64,000 bases of DNA from Candidatus Avelusimicrobium luingense (GTDB taxonomy: Bacteria; Elusimicrobiota; Elusimicrobia; Elusimicrobiales; Elusimicrobiaceae). Both the position numbers and the translations under genes were made by a program. Shown one piece after another: positions 8,579 through 16,066 of the stretch. A model generated the notes under the pieces. It saw only the letters and a list, made by a program, of their open reading frames with translations, ran no database searches and was not told where the DNA came from. Location: contig OOHK01000001.1 in the NCBI GenBank assembly GCA_900315845.1, positions 124,001 to 188,000 on the forward strand, read 5' to 3'. Every line of letters begins with the position of its first letter. The stretch's first letter is position 1.

Positions 8579-9032
8579 TAAGTTGTTTAGATTTTATGTT
8601 CCTATACGTGTAGGAGAGAATGTCTACACAGTTAGGATATCTGCCCTACACAATAGTAAAAAACAATCTTTTGATATGTCTAGCGATTTGTATGATGTTA
8701 TATTGGAAATGAATCAGCGTACCGCAAGTGCCATAATTTCAGACACGGAAAGCGGTAACGCTGATATTATTAGCATAACTGAAATGTTGAGAAATGTCAA
8801 GGAGTCAGATGGAGAGTTTTATATAAAACCTACTATTGATACTTTCGAACAATCTGACACTCTATTCCAAGATATCAAATACGACAAGAACGGTAAGGCA
8901 GATACCAACTCGCCTGAATTTAAGAAGTGGTTTGGTGATAGCAAGGTGGTGGATGAGAAAGGGAAACCGCAGTATGATTTAACCCGCATAATCCAAACTG
9001 CCTGGAATTGGGAACAACACCGAAAATACTAA
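8550..9032 (+). pseudogene. fragment of a phage-type polyvalent protein fused to a galE tail
   Basis: The open frame runs from just after a stop at 8549. The only start candidates are poor (TTG at 8583, no Shine-Dalgarno). The N-terminal part (RFYVPIRVGENVYTVRI) resembles nuclease-type modules of large phage polyvalent proteins. Near the end, SPEFKKWFGDSKVVDEKGKP matches the opening of the ADP-ribosyltransferase module of such proteins, which normally continues LVVYHGT. Here it switches at GKPQ into QYDLTRIIQTAWNWE, the GalE C-terminus. I read it as a truncated remnant joined to the galE end by recombination at a short shared GKP(Q) coding sequence. A product, if made, would be nonfunctional. 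Confidence 0.75.
8962..9032 (+). repeat. direct repeat copy 2: displaced galE 3' end
   Basis: 71 bp matching 6905-6975, in the same frame as the GalE tail, with an intact stop. It encodes IIQTAWNWEQHRKY against MIQTAWNWEKNRKY in copy 1. A terminator follows directly, as expected for the original end of galE. Confidence 0.9.
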
Positions 9033-9045
9033 CTCAATTTCATAT

Positions 9046-9085
9046 AAAAACTCCGGTGCATGTATAAATGTACCGGAGTTTTTTT
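9046..9085. terminator. rho-independent terminator
   Basis: ACTCCGGTGCAT pairs with ATGTACCGGAGT (one G-T wobble). It is flanked by A5 and T7, so it is usable in both directions, between the galE remnant and the flavin reductase gene. Confidence 0.88.
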
Positions 9086-9100
9086 ATCCAAATTATCTTT

Positions 9101-9718
9101 TTACCGTACAAAGTTTGTAGCGATAAAATCTTCGCGTTCAGGCACGCCGTACGCCTCTTTACCAAGCGCCACGGATTTCATCAAAAACGCCATATTACGT
9201 GCTAACGTGCGCATAATTTGCAAACCTTCTTCATCCTGCAAGATTTCGCCGGGTTTTTGCCCGTGAGCACAGTTCCAATATTGCCCGGTGGCAATCGGCA
9301 TACCGCTAATCATAAAGTATTTATTGAGTTGATCAAACGCCGTAGAAAGTCCACCGCGCCGTCCTACCGTTAGCGCCGCACCGACTTTCATAGACTTATC
9401 AAAACGCGTACTGAAAAACAAACGGTCTAATACCGCCATCAGCGTAGAATTGGCCGAGGCATAATAAACGGGGCTGGCTACCACCAAACCGTTTGCACGA
9501 CGAAATTTAGGGGCGATTTTATTGACGATATCATCAAACACGCATTTGCCTGTTTTAGCGCATCTGTAACACGCCACGCAACCGCGCACGGCTTGATTAC
9601 CAACGTGGATAACTTCACTTTTTACGCCTTCTTGTAAAAACACATCTTCCATTTGGGCGAGTGCAAGTGCCGTATTCCCTGAAGCATGCGGGCTACCGTT
9701 AAGTAATAATACTTTCAT
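9101..9718 (-). CDS. NAD(P)H-dependent FMN reductase / flavodoxin-fold oxidoreductase (205 aa)
   Basis: The start at 9718 has AGGAGGTACTT before it. The protein opens with the flavodoxin-like FMN-phosphate loop LLNGSPHASGNT. It carries the cysteine cluster GCVACYRCAKTGKCVF, typical of the iron-sulfur-flavoprotein/FMN-reductase group, then ASPVYYASANSTLMAVLDR, the isoalloxazine-binding loop. It is a cytoplasmic redox enzyme; its electron acceptor cannot be told. It is monocistronic, divergent from the LexA-type gene. Confidence 0.88.
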   Translation of the reverse strand: MKVLLLNGSPHASGNTALALAQMEDVFLQEGVKSEVIHVGNQAVRGCVACYRCAKTGKCVFDDIVNKIAPKFRRANGLVVASPVYYASANSTLMAVLDRLFFSTRFDKSMKVGAALTVGRRGGLSTAFDQLNKYFMISGMPIATGQYWNCAHGQKPGEILQDEEGLQIMRTLARNMAFLMKSVALGKEAYGVPEREDFIATNFVR

Positions 9719-9830
9719 AAGTACCTCCTAAATTTTCTAAATTGTAGCAAGAAAAACTGAAAACATGCAAGTTGAAAAATAGTTATTTTTTAGGCATTTT
9801 GCCAAATATGCTTGATTTTTGTTGCAAAAA

Positions 9831-9853
9831 ATTATAGAACAGATTATAGAACA
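9831..9853 (+). promoter_or_regulatory. tandem 11-bp repeats, candidate operator of the LexA-type gene
   Basis: ATTATAGAACA occurs twice with one base between (9831-9841, 9843-9853), 25 bp upstream of the repressor ATG and within its expected promoter region. GAAC is also the half-site of Gram-positive-type LexA boxes, but here the sites are in direct rather than inverted orientation. Autoregulation is inferred from position. Confidence 0.45.
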
Positions 9854-9878
9854 AAAACAAAAGTTATACAGGAGCGTT

Positions 9879-10487
9879 ATGAAAACACTGCACCCCAAAC
9901 AAGAAAAATTATTGGAAATTTTGAAATCGCATATTGCCGATCCGTTGACGATGGAAGAACTGGCCGAACAGTTGGACGTCAGCGCCAAAAGTGTAGTTTT
10001 TCATCACATTAAACAATTGGAAAAGAAAGGTTTTTTGAAACGAAACCCGTCTAATCCGCGCGACTATATGATTTTGAAAGATCCGGAAAAGAATGTGGTG
10101 TATCTTAAAATGTACGGCATGGCCAAATGCGGCCCGGAAGGAACGATTTTAGACGGAACACCCACACGTATTGTGCCGGTGGACCCGAGTATGATTTATT
10201 TTCCGGCCTGCAAAGGATTTATGGTAGAAGCCAAGGGTGATTCTATGGAAAATTTAATTTCCCCCAAAGATTGGCTGATTGTAGAACAAAGCCGCCAACC
10301 GAAAAACAAAGATGTAGTGGTATGTGTCAATAACGGCGAAGTACTTGTAAAACGGTTCACGAAAGACGGTGATAATGTCATTTTGCAATCGGAAAACCCG
10401 CATTATACGCCCATTGTGGCCGATAAAACTTCTTTCCACGTGGAAGGGATTGTGCGAAGTATCATTAAGCGTAACTTCTCGTGTTAA
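9879..10487 (+). CDS. lexA: LexA/S24-family transcriptional repressor with autocleavage domain
   Basis: The start at 9879 is chosen over an upstream in-frame codon because AGGAG sits 5 bp before it. Residues 8-60 are a winged helix-turn-helix (TMEELAEQLDVSAKSVVFHHIKQLEKKGFL). Residues 90-200 are an S24 peptidase domain with catalytic Ser122 (GDSM) and Lys158 (LVKRF). The likely self-cleavage bond is Cys84-Gly85 (MAKCGPEG); UmuD also uses Cys-Gly, while E. coli LexA uses Ala-Gly. The length (202 aa) fits LexA. It probably represses SOS genes and itself, with RecA-induced cleavage. A LexA-like stress repressor of another regulon is possible. Confidence 0.85.
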   Translation: MKTLHPKQEKLLEILKSHIADPLTMEELAEQLDVSAKSVVFHHIKQLEKKGFLKRNPSNPRDYMILKDPEKNVVYLKMYGMAKCGPEGTILDGTPTRIVPVDPSMIYFPACKGFMVEAKGDSMENLISPKDWLIVEQSRQPKNKDVVVCVNNGEVLVKRFTKDGDNVILQSENPHYTPIVADKTSFHVEGIVRSIIKRNFSC

Positions 10488-10502
10488 ATCTTCCTGAAAA
10501 AT

Positions 10503-10523
10503 TGCATTAGCGCACCTAATGCA
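10503..10523 (+). other. hairpin in the lexA 3' untranslated region
   Basis: TGCATTAG (10503-10510) pairs perfectly with CTAATGCA (10516-10523) around a 5-nt loop. No T-tract follows, so it is not a terminator by itself. It lies 16 bp upstream of the terminator and may stabilise the mRNA end. Confidence 0.4.
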
Positions 10524-10538
10524 GTTAGTTGTAACCTC

Positions 10539-10575
10539 AACCGGGGCCGCTTTTGCGACTCCGGTTTTAATTTTT
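10539..10575 (+). terminator. terminator after lexA
   Basis: AACCGGGGCCGC (10539-10550) pairs with GCGACTCCGGTT (10555-10566) with one wobble and one mismatch. The loop is TTTT and TTAATTTTT follows. Confidence 0.75.
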
Positions 10576-10617
10576 CCGTCATAATGTTATTATTTAGTAC
10601 AAGTTTTTATCGTCGGG

Positions 10618-10646
10618 CTGAAAAATTTTCCTTAATAAGATACAAT
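10618..10646 (+). promoter_or_regulatory. promoter of the pilin-like gene at 10684
   Basis: CTGAAA (10618-10623), a 17-bp spacer and TACAAT (10641-10646) lie 37 bp upstream of the ATG, leaving room for the GAGGATAT ribosome site. Confidence 0.55.
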
Positions 10647-10683
10647 ACTATTTATAGAAATCCAAAAAAACGAGGATATCCTT

Positions 10684-11157
10684 ATGAAAAATAATCAAGC
10701 ATTTACGTTGATTGAGTTATTAGTAGTTGTGTTAATTATCGGGATTTTGGCGTCGGTAGCTCTGCCGAAGTATCAAGCCGCGGTGGATAAAGCAAAATAC
10801 ACCGAGTTAATAGAAATGGGCCGTGCCGTAAAAGATGCCGAAGAAAGATACTATCTAGCAGCGGGCGAATATACAACAACTTTGGACGATTTAGATATAG
10901 AAATTCCGGCTTCCTTTCGCAGCGAATACGCTATTGACTCTTATGTGACACATATATGTATGTATTCTCGATGGAACTATCTGGACGGTGCGCCGCGTAT
11001 TTACTTCGTATATGACAACGCAATATCGAGTGATGAATTTCTAACGCCCGGAAAAACATACTGCTACGCGCACAATCCCCGGGGTGAAAAAACCTGTAAA
11101 TTATTTGGAACACTCGTCGGGAGAAATGCTAACAACAATGTTTATGTGTTGAATTAG
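10684..11157 (+). CDS. type IV pilin-like protein (157 aa)
   Basis: The leader MKNNQA is followed directly by FTLIELLVVVLIIGILASVALPKY. Position -1 to the processing site is Ala rather than Gly, which is tolerated less well by prepilin peptidases, so processing here is less certain. The body has AEERYYLAAGEYTTTLDDLDI. The head ends with a Cys-containing KTYCYAHNPRGEKTCK segment, shared in outline with the other pilins of the window. It is a single gene with its own promoter and a strong terminator. Confidence 0.88.
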   Translation: MKNNQAFTLIELLVVVLIIGILASVALPKYQAAVDKAKYTELIEMGRAVKDAEERYYLAAGEYTTTLDDLDIEIPASFRSEYAIDSYVTHICMYSRWNYLDGAPRIYFVYDNAISSDEFLTPGKTYCYAHNPRGEKTCKLFGTLVGRNANNNVYVLN

Positions 11158-11168
11158 TTTTTCATAAC

Positions 11169-11203
11169 AACAGGCCCTAACGTTCGTTAGGGCCTGTTAT
11201 TTT
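11169..11203. terminator. terminator after pilin-like gene
   Basis: A perfect 13-bp stem AACAGGCCCTAAC / GTTAGGGCCTGTT (11169-11181, 11186-11198) has loop GTTC and is followed by ATTTTA. On the minus strand an adjacent AT-rich stretch makes it possibly bidirectional. Confidence 0.85.
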
Positions 11204-11221
11204 ATCTTAATCTAAAAATAC

Positions 11222-11851
11222 TTAATCGATTATCACTACGGAGCGTCCGTCTTTTTCCGGGCTGTACGGGTCTTTCTGGTTCACACCGTCAATAATGTAT
11301 AAGAACTTATACGTTCCGGGCAAGATAGAAAGCGTTGTTTCCCAATGGTCGCCTTTTTTGGTAAGCGCTTGCGGTTTAGACATCGTGAACCCGCTGACAA
11401 TCTGCACTTTTTTACCTTCGCCGAACCATCTGAATGTTACGCGGCGGTATTTGCTTTTGGCATTGGCCGTTACGGTTACACTTACTTTTTTCTCGGCGGG
11501 GGCTTCTTCTGTAATAACTTCTTGTACAATCGTCTCTACCGGTTTAATTTCCGGTTGCGGCGCAGGCTTTATTTCCACCACCGCTTCTTCTTGAACGACT
11601 ACCGGCGTGACAATTTCCGGCTCGGCAGCAACGGAAATGACTTCGCTTTCCGGCGCTACTTCTTGGACGACTTCTTCTTCCACGGCTACGCCATCTTGCG
11701 TACCCGAAGTGTGAAAAACACTATTAGACAAGCGTTGATACACAAAAAAACCAAACACGCATAACAACACCATGTCTATAACAATTAAAAATAGCCAAAG
11801 GTCTTTATTTCCGGCAGGTTTTACGTCTAAATCAAGGTCTTCTTTTTCCAT
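11222..11851 (-). CDS. membrane-anchored protein with C-terminal CBM48/AMPK1-type domain (209 aa)
   Basis: A short acidic cytoplasmic tail is followed by one transmembrane helix (LWLFLIVIDMVLLCVFGFFVYQ, about residues 18-40). Then comes a roughly 80-residue Glu/Val/Pro-rich linker (VVQEVAPESE, PAPQPEIKP). The last 85 residues are a beta-sandwich resembling the glycogen-binding/isoamylase-N fold: VTFRWFGEGKKVQIVSGF, WETTLSILPGTYKFLYIIDG, DPYSPEKDGRS. The domain would face the periplasm. It might bind a glucan or an envelope partner; no catalytic domain is present. AGGATAATT precedes the ATG. It lies 20 bp after tRNA-Gly and may be co-transcribed with it. Confidence 0.75.
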   Translation of the reverse strand: MEKEDLDLDVKPAGNKDLWLFLIVIDMVLLCVFGFFVYQRLSNSVFHTSGTQDGVAVEEEVVQEVAPESEVISVAAEPEIVTPVVVQEEAVVEIKPAPQPEIKPVETIVQEVITEEAPAEKKVSVTVTANAKSKYRRVTFRWFGEGKKVQIVSGFTMSKPQALTKKGDHWETTLSILPGTYKFLYIIDGVNQKDPYSPEKDGRSVVIID

Positions 11852-11870
11852 AATTATCCTGATTAAAAAA

Positions 11871-11941
11871 AGCGGGCGAAGGGAATCGAACCCTCGTCTA
11901 AAGCTTGGGAAGCTTCCATTCTACCATTGAACCACGCCCGC
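11871..11941 (-). tRNA. tRNA-Gly (anticodon CCC), CCA not encoded
   Basis: On the minus strand the acceptor GCGGGCG pairs with CGCCCGC. The anticodon stem GAAGC/GCTTT encloses the loop TTCCCAA, giving anticodon CCC for GGG codons. The T loop GGTTCGATTCC is canonical. After the discriminator T the genome reads TTTT, so CCA must be added after transcription. The CCA-adding enzyme gene lies immediately upstream on the same strand. Confidence 0.93.
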
Positions 11942-11999
11942 GTGAACGTAAACGTCTTAATGCTTCTTTATTGTAGCAAAGTTATCCCCTTGCATACAA

Positions 12000-13526
12000 C
12001 TATTTATTTTCCGTATTAACTAGGTTGCGAATAAATGCAAGTGCATCTTCTTTCGATTGCACTTTCCCTTCCACCTGTGCTACGGCAACTGCTTCTAAAA
12101 TCTCGCCGATTTTGGGGCTGGACGGAATATTCAACGCATCCATCACATCACGCCCGGTAATAATACGCGACGGACGCACCACACGCGGATGCTCAAAAAA
12201 TTTACTAAAAAGTAATGAAAGAACTTGTAAATGGCGAAGTGTTTTTCCGACAGCCTCTTTTTTTTGTGCGCGGGCCAAACTCATTAAAGACTCGTCGCTA
12301 TGAGGCAATATGCGACGCAGTTGCGCATCGGTAACATAACTGGTGTAATCGGCCCAACACAAAAACAACATAGGCACCGCAGCGTCACCCAAATCGCGGA
12401 AAAAATGATACGCCCCTTTATCGGTAATAAAATCGTTACTCGCCAAATTGCTCGGACGCAAATGCTCGCCGATCATCGCCCCGATTAAACGCATATCGGG
12501 CCGGCTATAATGCAAACGCTCCAACACACTTCGCGCCATTTTAGCCCCGCGTTGTTCGTGATAAAAAAACCGCAACCGTCCGTCTTTCATCCGGGCCGTA
12601 GCCGGTTTGGCAATATCGTGTAATAGTGCCGTCATTTTAAAAAGCGGTTTTTGGTGCGTCATTTCTTGCAAGCGGCGTGCATATTTGGGGAAAGCCGTAT
12701 CTAAATGGTCTAACAGATATTCAATGCGTTTAAGCACCAACAGCGTATGTTTTAATACGCCGCCTTTTCCGTAATAGACTTCGGCACATGAACGTTGCGG
12801 AATAAGTTCGGGAAACAAAGCCGTAAGCAACCCGCACCGGTCCATTAAAACAAAATTTTCATACGCTTTAGATGTATTAAATAACCGCGTCAATTCTTCG
12901 TGGATACGCTCACCTGCCGGTTGGTTAATCAGAGCTGCATGCTTTTTAATCAGTTTAAGCGTCGCCGGACAAATGGTAAAATTGAGTTCCGCCGCCGACC
13001 GAAACGCCCGCAACATACGCAAAGGATCTTCTGCAAACACGCGAGGGTTTGTATGCCGAATAATTTTATGTTTTACGTCGTCAAGACCACCGGCAAAATC
13101 CACTATTTTTTTTCGTTGCAAGCGTTTGAGTAAAATTTTGGCATTCGCATTTTTTTGCGGAGTAATTTCAATTTGCGGCAGCGCGGTAACAGGATACGCA
13201 AGCGCATTAAACGCAAAATCACGCCGGAGCAGATCGGCCTTTAAGTCTTTCCCCTGATAGGCGGTTAAATCAATTTGAATTTTATCCTTATGGGTAACAA
13301 GCCGCCACACGCCGTACTCAGCGTCCATTTCAAACACAGCGGCTTTTAATTTTTTAGCCAAAACAAGAGCCGCCGGTTTTACATCTTCGGGCGGTAAGGT
13401 CAAATCAATATCGGTAGATTGCCGTTTGAGCAGGCTACTGCGTACAATTCCCCCCACATAATAAGCCTGTGGGACACAGTCAGCCAACACCCGCGCCAAT
13501 GTAGAAACGCGGGACGGACTACTCAA
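12000..13526 (-). CDS. cca: CCA tRNA nucleotidyltransferase / poly(A) polymerase family with HD domain
   Basis: This 508-aa class II nucleotidyltransferase has a head domain with YYVGGIVRSSLL followed by the metal-binding STDIDLTLP, then RRDFAFNALAY and the neck motif EDPLRMLRAFRSAAEL. The C-terminal half contains an HD phosphohydrolase domain (MTALLHDIAKP, with the HD pair near residue 304). It adds or repairs the 3' CCA of tRNAs. A poly(A) polymerase role is possible because the families cannot be separated with certainty by eye. The ATG overlaps the end of the acyl-CoA synthetase gene by 8 bp, implying translational coupling. Confidence 0.92.
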   Translation of the reverse strand: MSSPSRVSTLARVLADCVPQAYYVGGIVRSSLLKRQSTDIDLTLPPEDVKPAALVLAKKLKAAVFEMDAEYGVWRLVTHKDKIQIDLTAYQGKDLKADLLRRDFAFNALAYPVTALPQIEITPQKNANAKILLKRLQRKKIVDFAGGLDDVKHKIIRHTNPRVFAEDPLRMLRAFRSAAELNFTICPATLKLIKKHAALINQPAGERIHEELTRLFNTSKAYENFVLMDRCGLLTALFPELIPQRSCAEVYYGKGGVLKHTLLVLKRIEYLLDHLDTAFPKYARRLQEMTHQKPLFKMTALLHDIAKPATARMKDGRLRFFYHEQRGAKMARSVLERLHYSRPDMRLIGAMIGEHLRPSNLASNDFITDKGAYHFFRDLGDAAVPMLFLCWADYTSYVTDAQLRRILPHSDESLMSLARAQKKEAVGKTLRHLQVLSLLFSKFFEHPRVVRPSRIITGRDVMDALNIPSSPKIGEILEAVAVAQVEGKVQSKEDALAFIRNLVNTENK

Positions 13527-15147
13527 CGCTTTCCTCTGCCGCGGGAGCAGCGGCTGTACGCGCCGCCAATTTGGCGACGGCGTCTTTGCGAAGTTCGCGT
13601 TTTAGCACTTTGCGAAGAGCATTTTTGGGCAGTTCTTCTAAAAATTCAAAATCACGCGGACGTTTATAATTGTCCAAGTGGGTTTTTAGGAACATACGAA
13701 ATTCTTTTTCGTTCAGTTCCACGCCTTCTTTTTTAACGGCATATAATTTAATAAATTCACCGCCGCGACCGTCCGGCACGCCAATAATAGCACATTCTTC
13801 AATAGCCGGGTGTTCGCAAATAATGGCTTCCACTTGGGCGGAGAATACTTTAAGCCCTTTAATAATAATCATGTCTTTCTTGCGGTCTTTGATGAAGATA
13901 AATCCGTCATCATCTACTTCCACGATATCCCCGGTTTTGAACCAACCGTCCTCGGTAAAAGCATCGCGCGAAGCCGCTTCGTTGCCCCAATATCCGCGGA
14001 ACACATTGGGCCCCTTGACGCAGAGTTCGCCTTCGTGATTGCGAGGCACTTCATTTCCGTTGTCGTCCACTACAATCGTGCTGACTGCCGGAATAGCCGG
14101 GCCGACCGATTTGATTTTTTGCAGTTCTTCGGTGTTCACACTGACCACCGGGCTCGTTTCGGTTAAGCCATATCCTTCCAATATCGGTACGTTAAATTTT
14201 TGCTCAAAGCGGTCTTTGATTTCTTGCGTAAGCGGTGCCGCACCCGATACACAGAAACGGATGTTTTTGAACGGCCAGAAACGCAAGTATAATTGTTTGA
14301 GCCCTTTGGCTTCTTTAGAAAGTACCGCATAAATCTGCGGAACAGCCAACATCAAAGTAACGTTTTCCGAGCCCATGGCCCCTAACCATTTACTGGCCGG
14401 CATTACATTGGCTACCACCACCACTTTAAGCCCTAAATAAAGCGGGATAACCACACAGGTCGTCCACGCAAAAGAGTGGAACATAGGCAACAAGCACAAG
14501 AAAACGTCGTTGTCGTTAATCTTAAAAATTTGTGCACAGGAAATAACGTTAGAAGCTAAATTCCCGTGGGAAATCATCGCCCCTTTGGGTAGCCCCGTCG
14601 TACCGGAAGTGTATAAGATAAAGGCCAAATCGTCCAATTCGGCTTGTGGAGCAGAGGTTTCATCGTGGAACGTAGATTTTTCAATTTGTTCCCAAAAGAG
14701 TTGCACTTTATCACATCCGGCCGCGGAAGAAGGTACTTCGTCCGTCGTAAAAATATAGTTTACCGTAGGGGTACTCGGTGCAGCCTTTACATAATGTCGC
14801 AAGAATTCGGCTTGAGTAACTACCGCTTTGGCTCCGGCGTTATTCAAAATAAATTGAATCTCTTCTTGTTTAGTAACCATGAAGTTTATCGGGATACTGA
14901 CCGCGCCCAATTTATATAACCCATAGTTAGCGATGACGGTATCAATCGCATTGCGGTGAACAATACCTACGCGATCACCTTTGCGGATACCATGCTCAAA
15001 AAACATATCGGCAGCGCGATCTACTTTCATTAAGAGTTCATGATAAGAAACCTTTTTACCGCTACCGGCTTCCACCAAGGCAATTCTATCCGGAAAACGG
15101 AACGCACTGTCTGCGAGTGAAGTATATAAATCTTTGCGACGAATCAT
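13519..15147 (-). CDS. long-chain fatty acid-CoA ligase-type AMP-forming synthetase
   Basis: The start at 15147 (MIRRKDLYTSL) follows an AGAGGTG ribosome site. The protein is an ANL-superfamily adenylating enzyme of 542 aa. The P-loop YTSGTTGLPKG lies near residue 185. GYGLTETSP is the adenine-binding motif, and GWFKTGDIVEVDDDGFIFIKDRKKD contains the hinge with the conserved Asp. KNALRKVLKRELR near the C-terminus carries the catalytic lysine. It activates fatty or other carboxylic acids as acyl-CoA on the inner face of the membrane. Chain length cannot be told. The last 8 bp overlap cca. Confidence 0.92.
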   Translation of the reverse strand: MIRRKDLYTSLADSAFRFPDRIALVEAGSGKKVSYHELLMKVDRAADMFFEHGIRKGDRVGIVHRNAIDTVIANYGLYKLGAVSIPINFMVTKQEEIQFILNNAGAKAVVTQAEFLRHYVKAAPSTPTVNYIFTTDEVPSSAAGCDKVQLFWEQIEKSTFHDETSAPQAELDDLAFILYTSGTTGLPKGAMISHGNLASNVISCAQIFKINDNDVFLCLLPMFHSFAWTTCVVIPLYLGLKVVVVANVMPASKWLGAMGSENVTLMLAVPQIYAVLSKEAKGLKQLYLRFWPFKNIRFCVSGAAPLTQEIKDRFEQKFNVPILEGYGLTETSPVVSVNTEELQKIKSVGPAIPAVSTIVVDDNGNEVPRNHEGELCVKGPNVFRGYWGNEAASRDAFTEDGWFKTGDIVEVDDDGFIFIKDRKKDMIIIKGLKVFSAQVEAIICEHPAIEECAIIGVPDGRGGEFIKLYAVKKEGVELNEKEFRMFLKTHLDNYKRPRDFEFLEELPKNALRKVLKRELRKDAVAKLAARTAAAPAAEESVE

Positions 15148-15188
15148 AAGCACCTCTTATTTTAGGACTATACTATATTGTATAAAAA

Positions 15189-16064
15189 TCAGACCTGTCT
15201 GGGGTCTAAAATATCTCTAAAGGCATCCCCCAACAAATTCCACCCGAGCACAAACAGGAAAATAGCCGCCCCCGGCACAGCCACCGTGTACCAATACGCC
15301 AGCGGATTTTGCGCCGTACCAAGCACCCAGTTGCGGGCCATGGCAATCAACTGTCCCCAGTCGGCTGTTCCCGGTTGCGCGCCTAACCCTAAAAAGGATA
15401 ATGACGCTGCCGTCAACACAATATATCCGATATCCAAACTAGCCACTACGACCGACGGATAAATAGAATTAGGCAAAATGTGCCGTAGTAAAATACGCGG
15501 GCCGCCGGCGCCCAAAGTGCGGGCAGCGGTTACATAGTCGCGCCGCTTAACCGACAAAATATCACCGCGAATAAGGCGCGCATAAGATGGCCACGCTACG
15601 GCCGTTAACGCAATCATCATATTTTTAATATCCGGGCCCAGCATGGCGGCAATGACCATGGCCAAAACGAGCGACGGCACCGCAAACACCACATCGGTAA
15701 GACGCATGAGCACTTCGTCCACTTTCCCACCGAAATAGGCAGCCACCGCCCCTACCAATAGTCCGATTAAAAATGCAAAAAAAGTAACCGTAATACCTAT
15801 GCCAAACGCCAGCCGCGTTCCCCATATTACCCCGTAATATAAGTCATATTGTTGCTCGGTAGTACCGAACCAATTTTGCGCCGATGGCGGTTGAGGTGCA
15901 ATTTGGTAACTCTTTTGCGGCATTTGGTAAGGGTTATTGGCATTATGCACCGGAGCCAACACCGGCGCAAATAAAGCAATTAACAAGAAAAATGCAACGA
16001 TCAAAAACCCGGCGAGCGAAGTTTTAGTTGTGTAAATACGTTTGAAAATACGGTTTTTAAGCAT
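15189..16064 (-). CDS. oligo/dipeptide ABC transporter permease, OppC/DppC type
   Basis: The 291-aa inner-membrane permease has an N-terminal cytoplasmic tail and first helix (TSLAGFLIVAFFLLIALFAPV), then five further hydrophobic segments. The EAA-loop region reads RDYVTAARTLGAGGPRILLRHILPN, which contacts the ATPases. The ending FNLLGDALRD-like segment (GWNLLGDAFRDILDPR) is typical of OppC/DppC. It starts 2 bp after oppB and closes the five-gene operon. Confidence 0.92.
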   Translation of the reverse strand: MLKNRIFKRIYTTKTSLAGFLIVAFFLLIALFAPVLAPVHNANNPYQMPQKSYQIAPQPPSAQNWFGTTEQQYDLYYGVIWGTRLAFGIGITVTFFAFLIGLLVGAVAAYFGGKVDEVLMRLTDVVFAVPSLVLAMVIAAMLGPDIKNMMIALTAVAWPSYARLIRGDILSVKRRDYVTAARTLGAGGPRILLRHILPNSIYPSVVVASLDIGYIVLTAASLSFLGLGAQPGTADWGQLIAMARNWVLGTAQNPLAYWYTVAVPGAAIFLFVLGWNLLGDAFRDILDPRQV

Positions 16065-16066
16065 AA

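Noticed and set aside
9819-9878. Twenty-residue N-terminal extension of the LexA-type protein
   Set aside because: It is Lys/Gln/Ile-rich, overlaps the tandem repeats and promoter region, and the AGGAG site belongs to the ATG at 9879.
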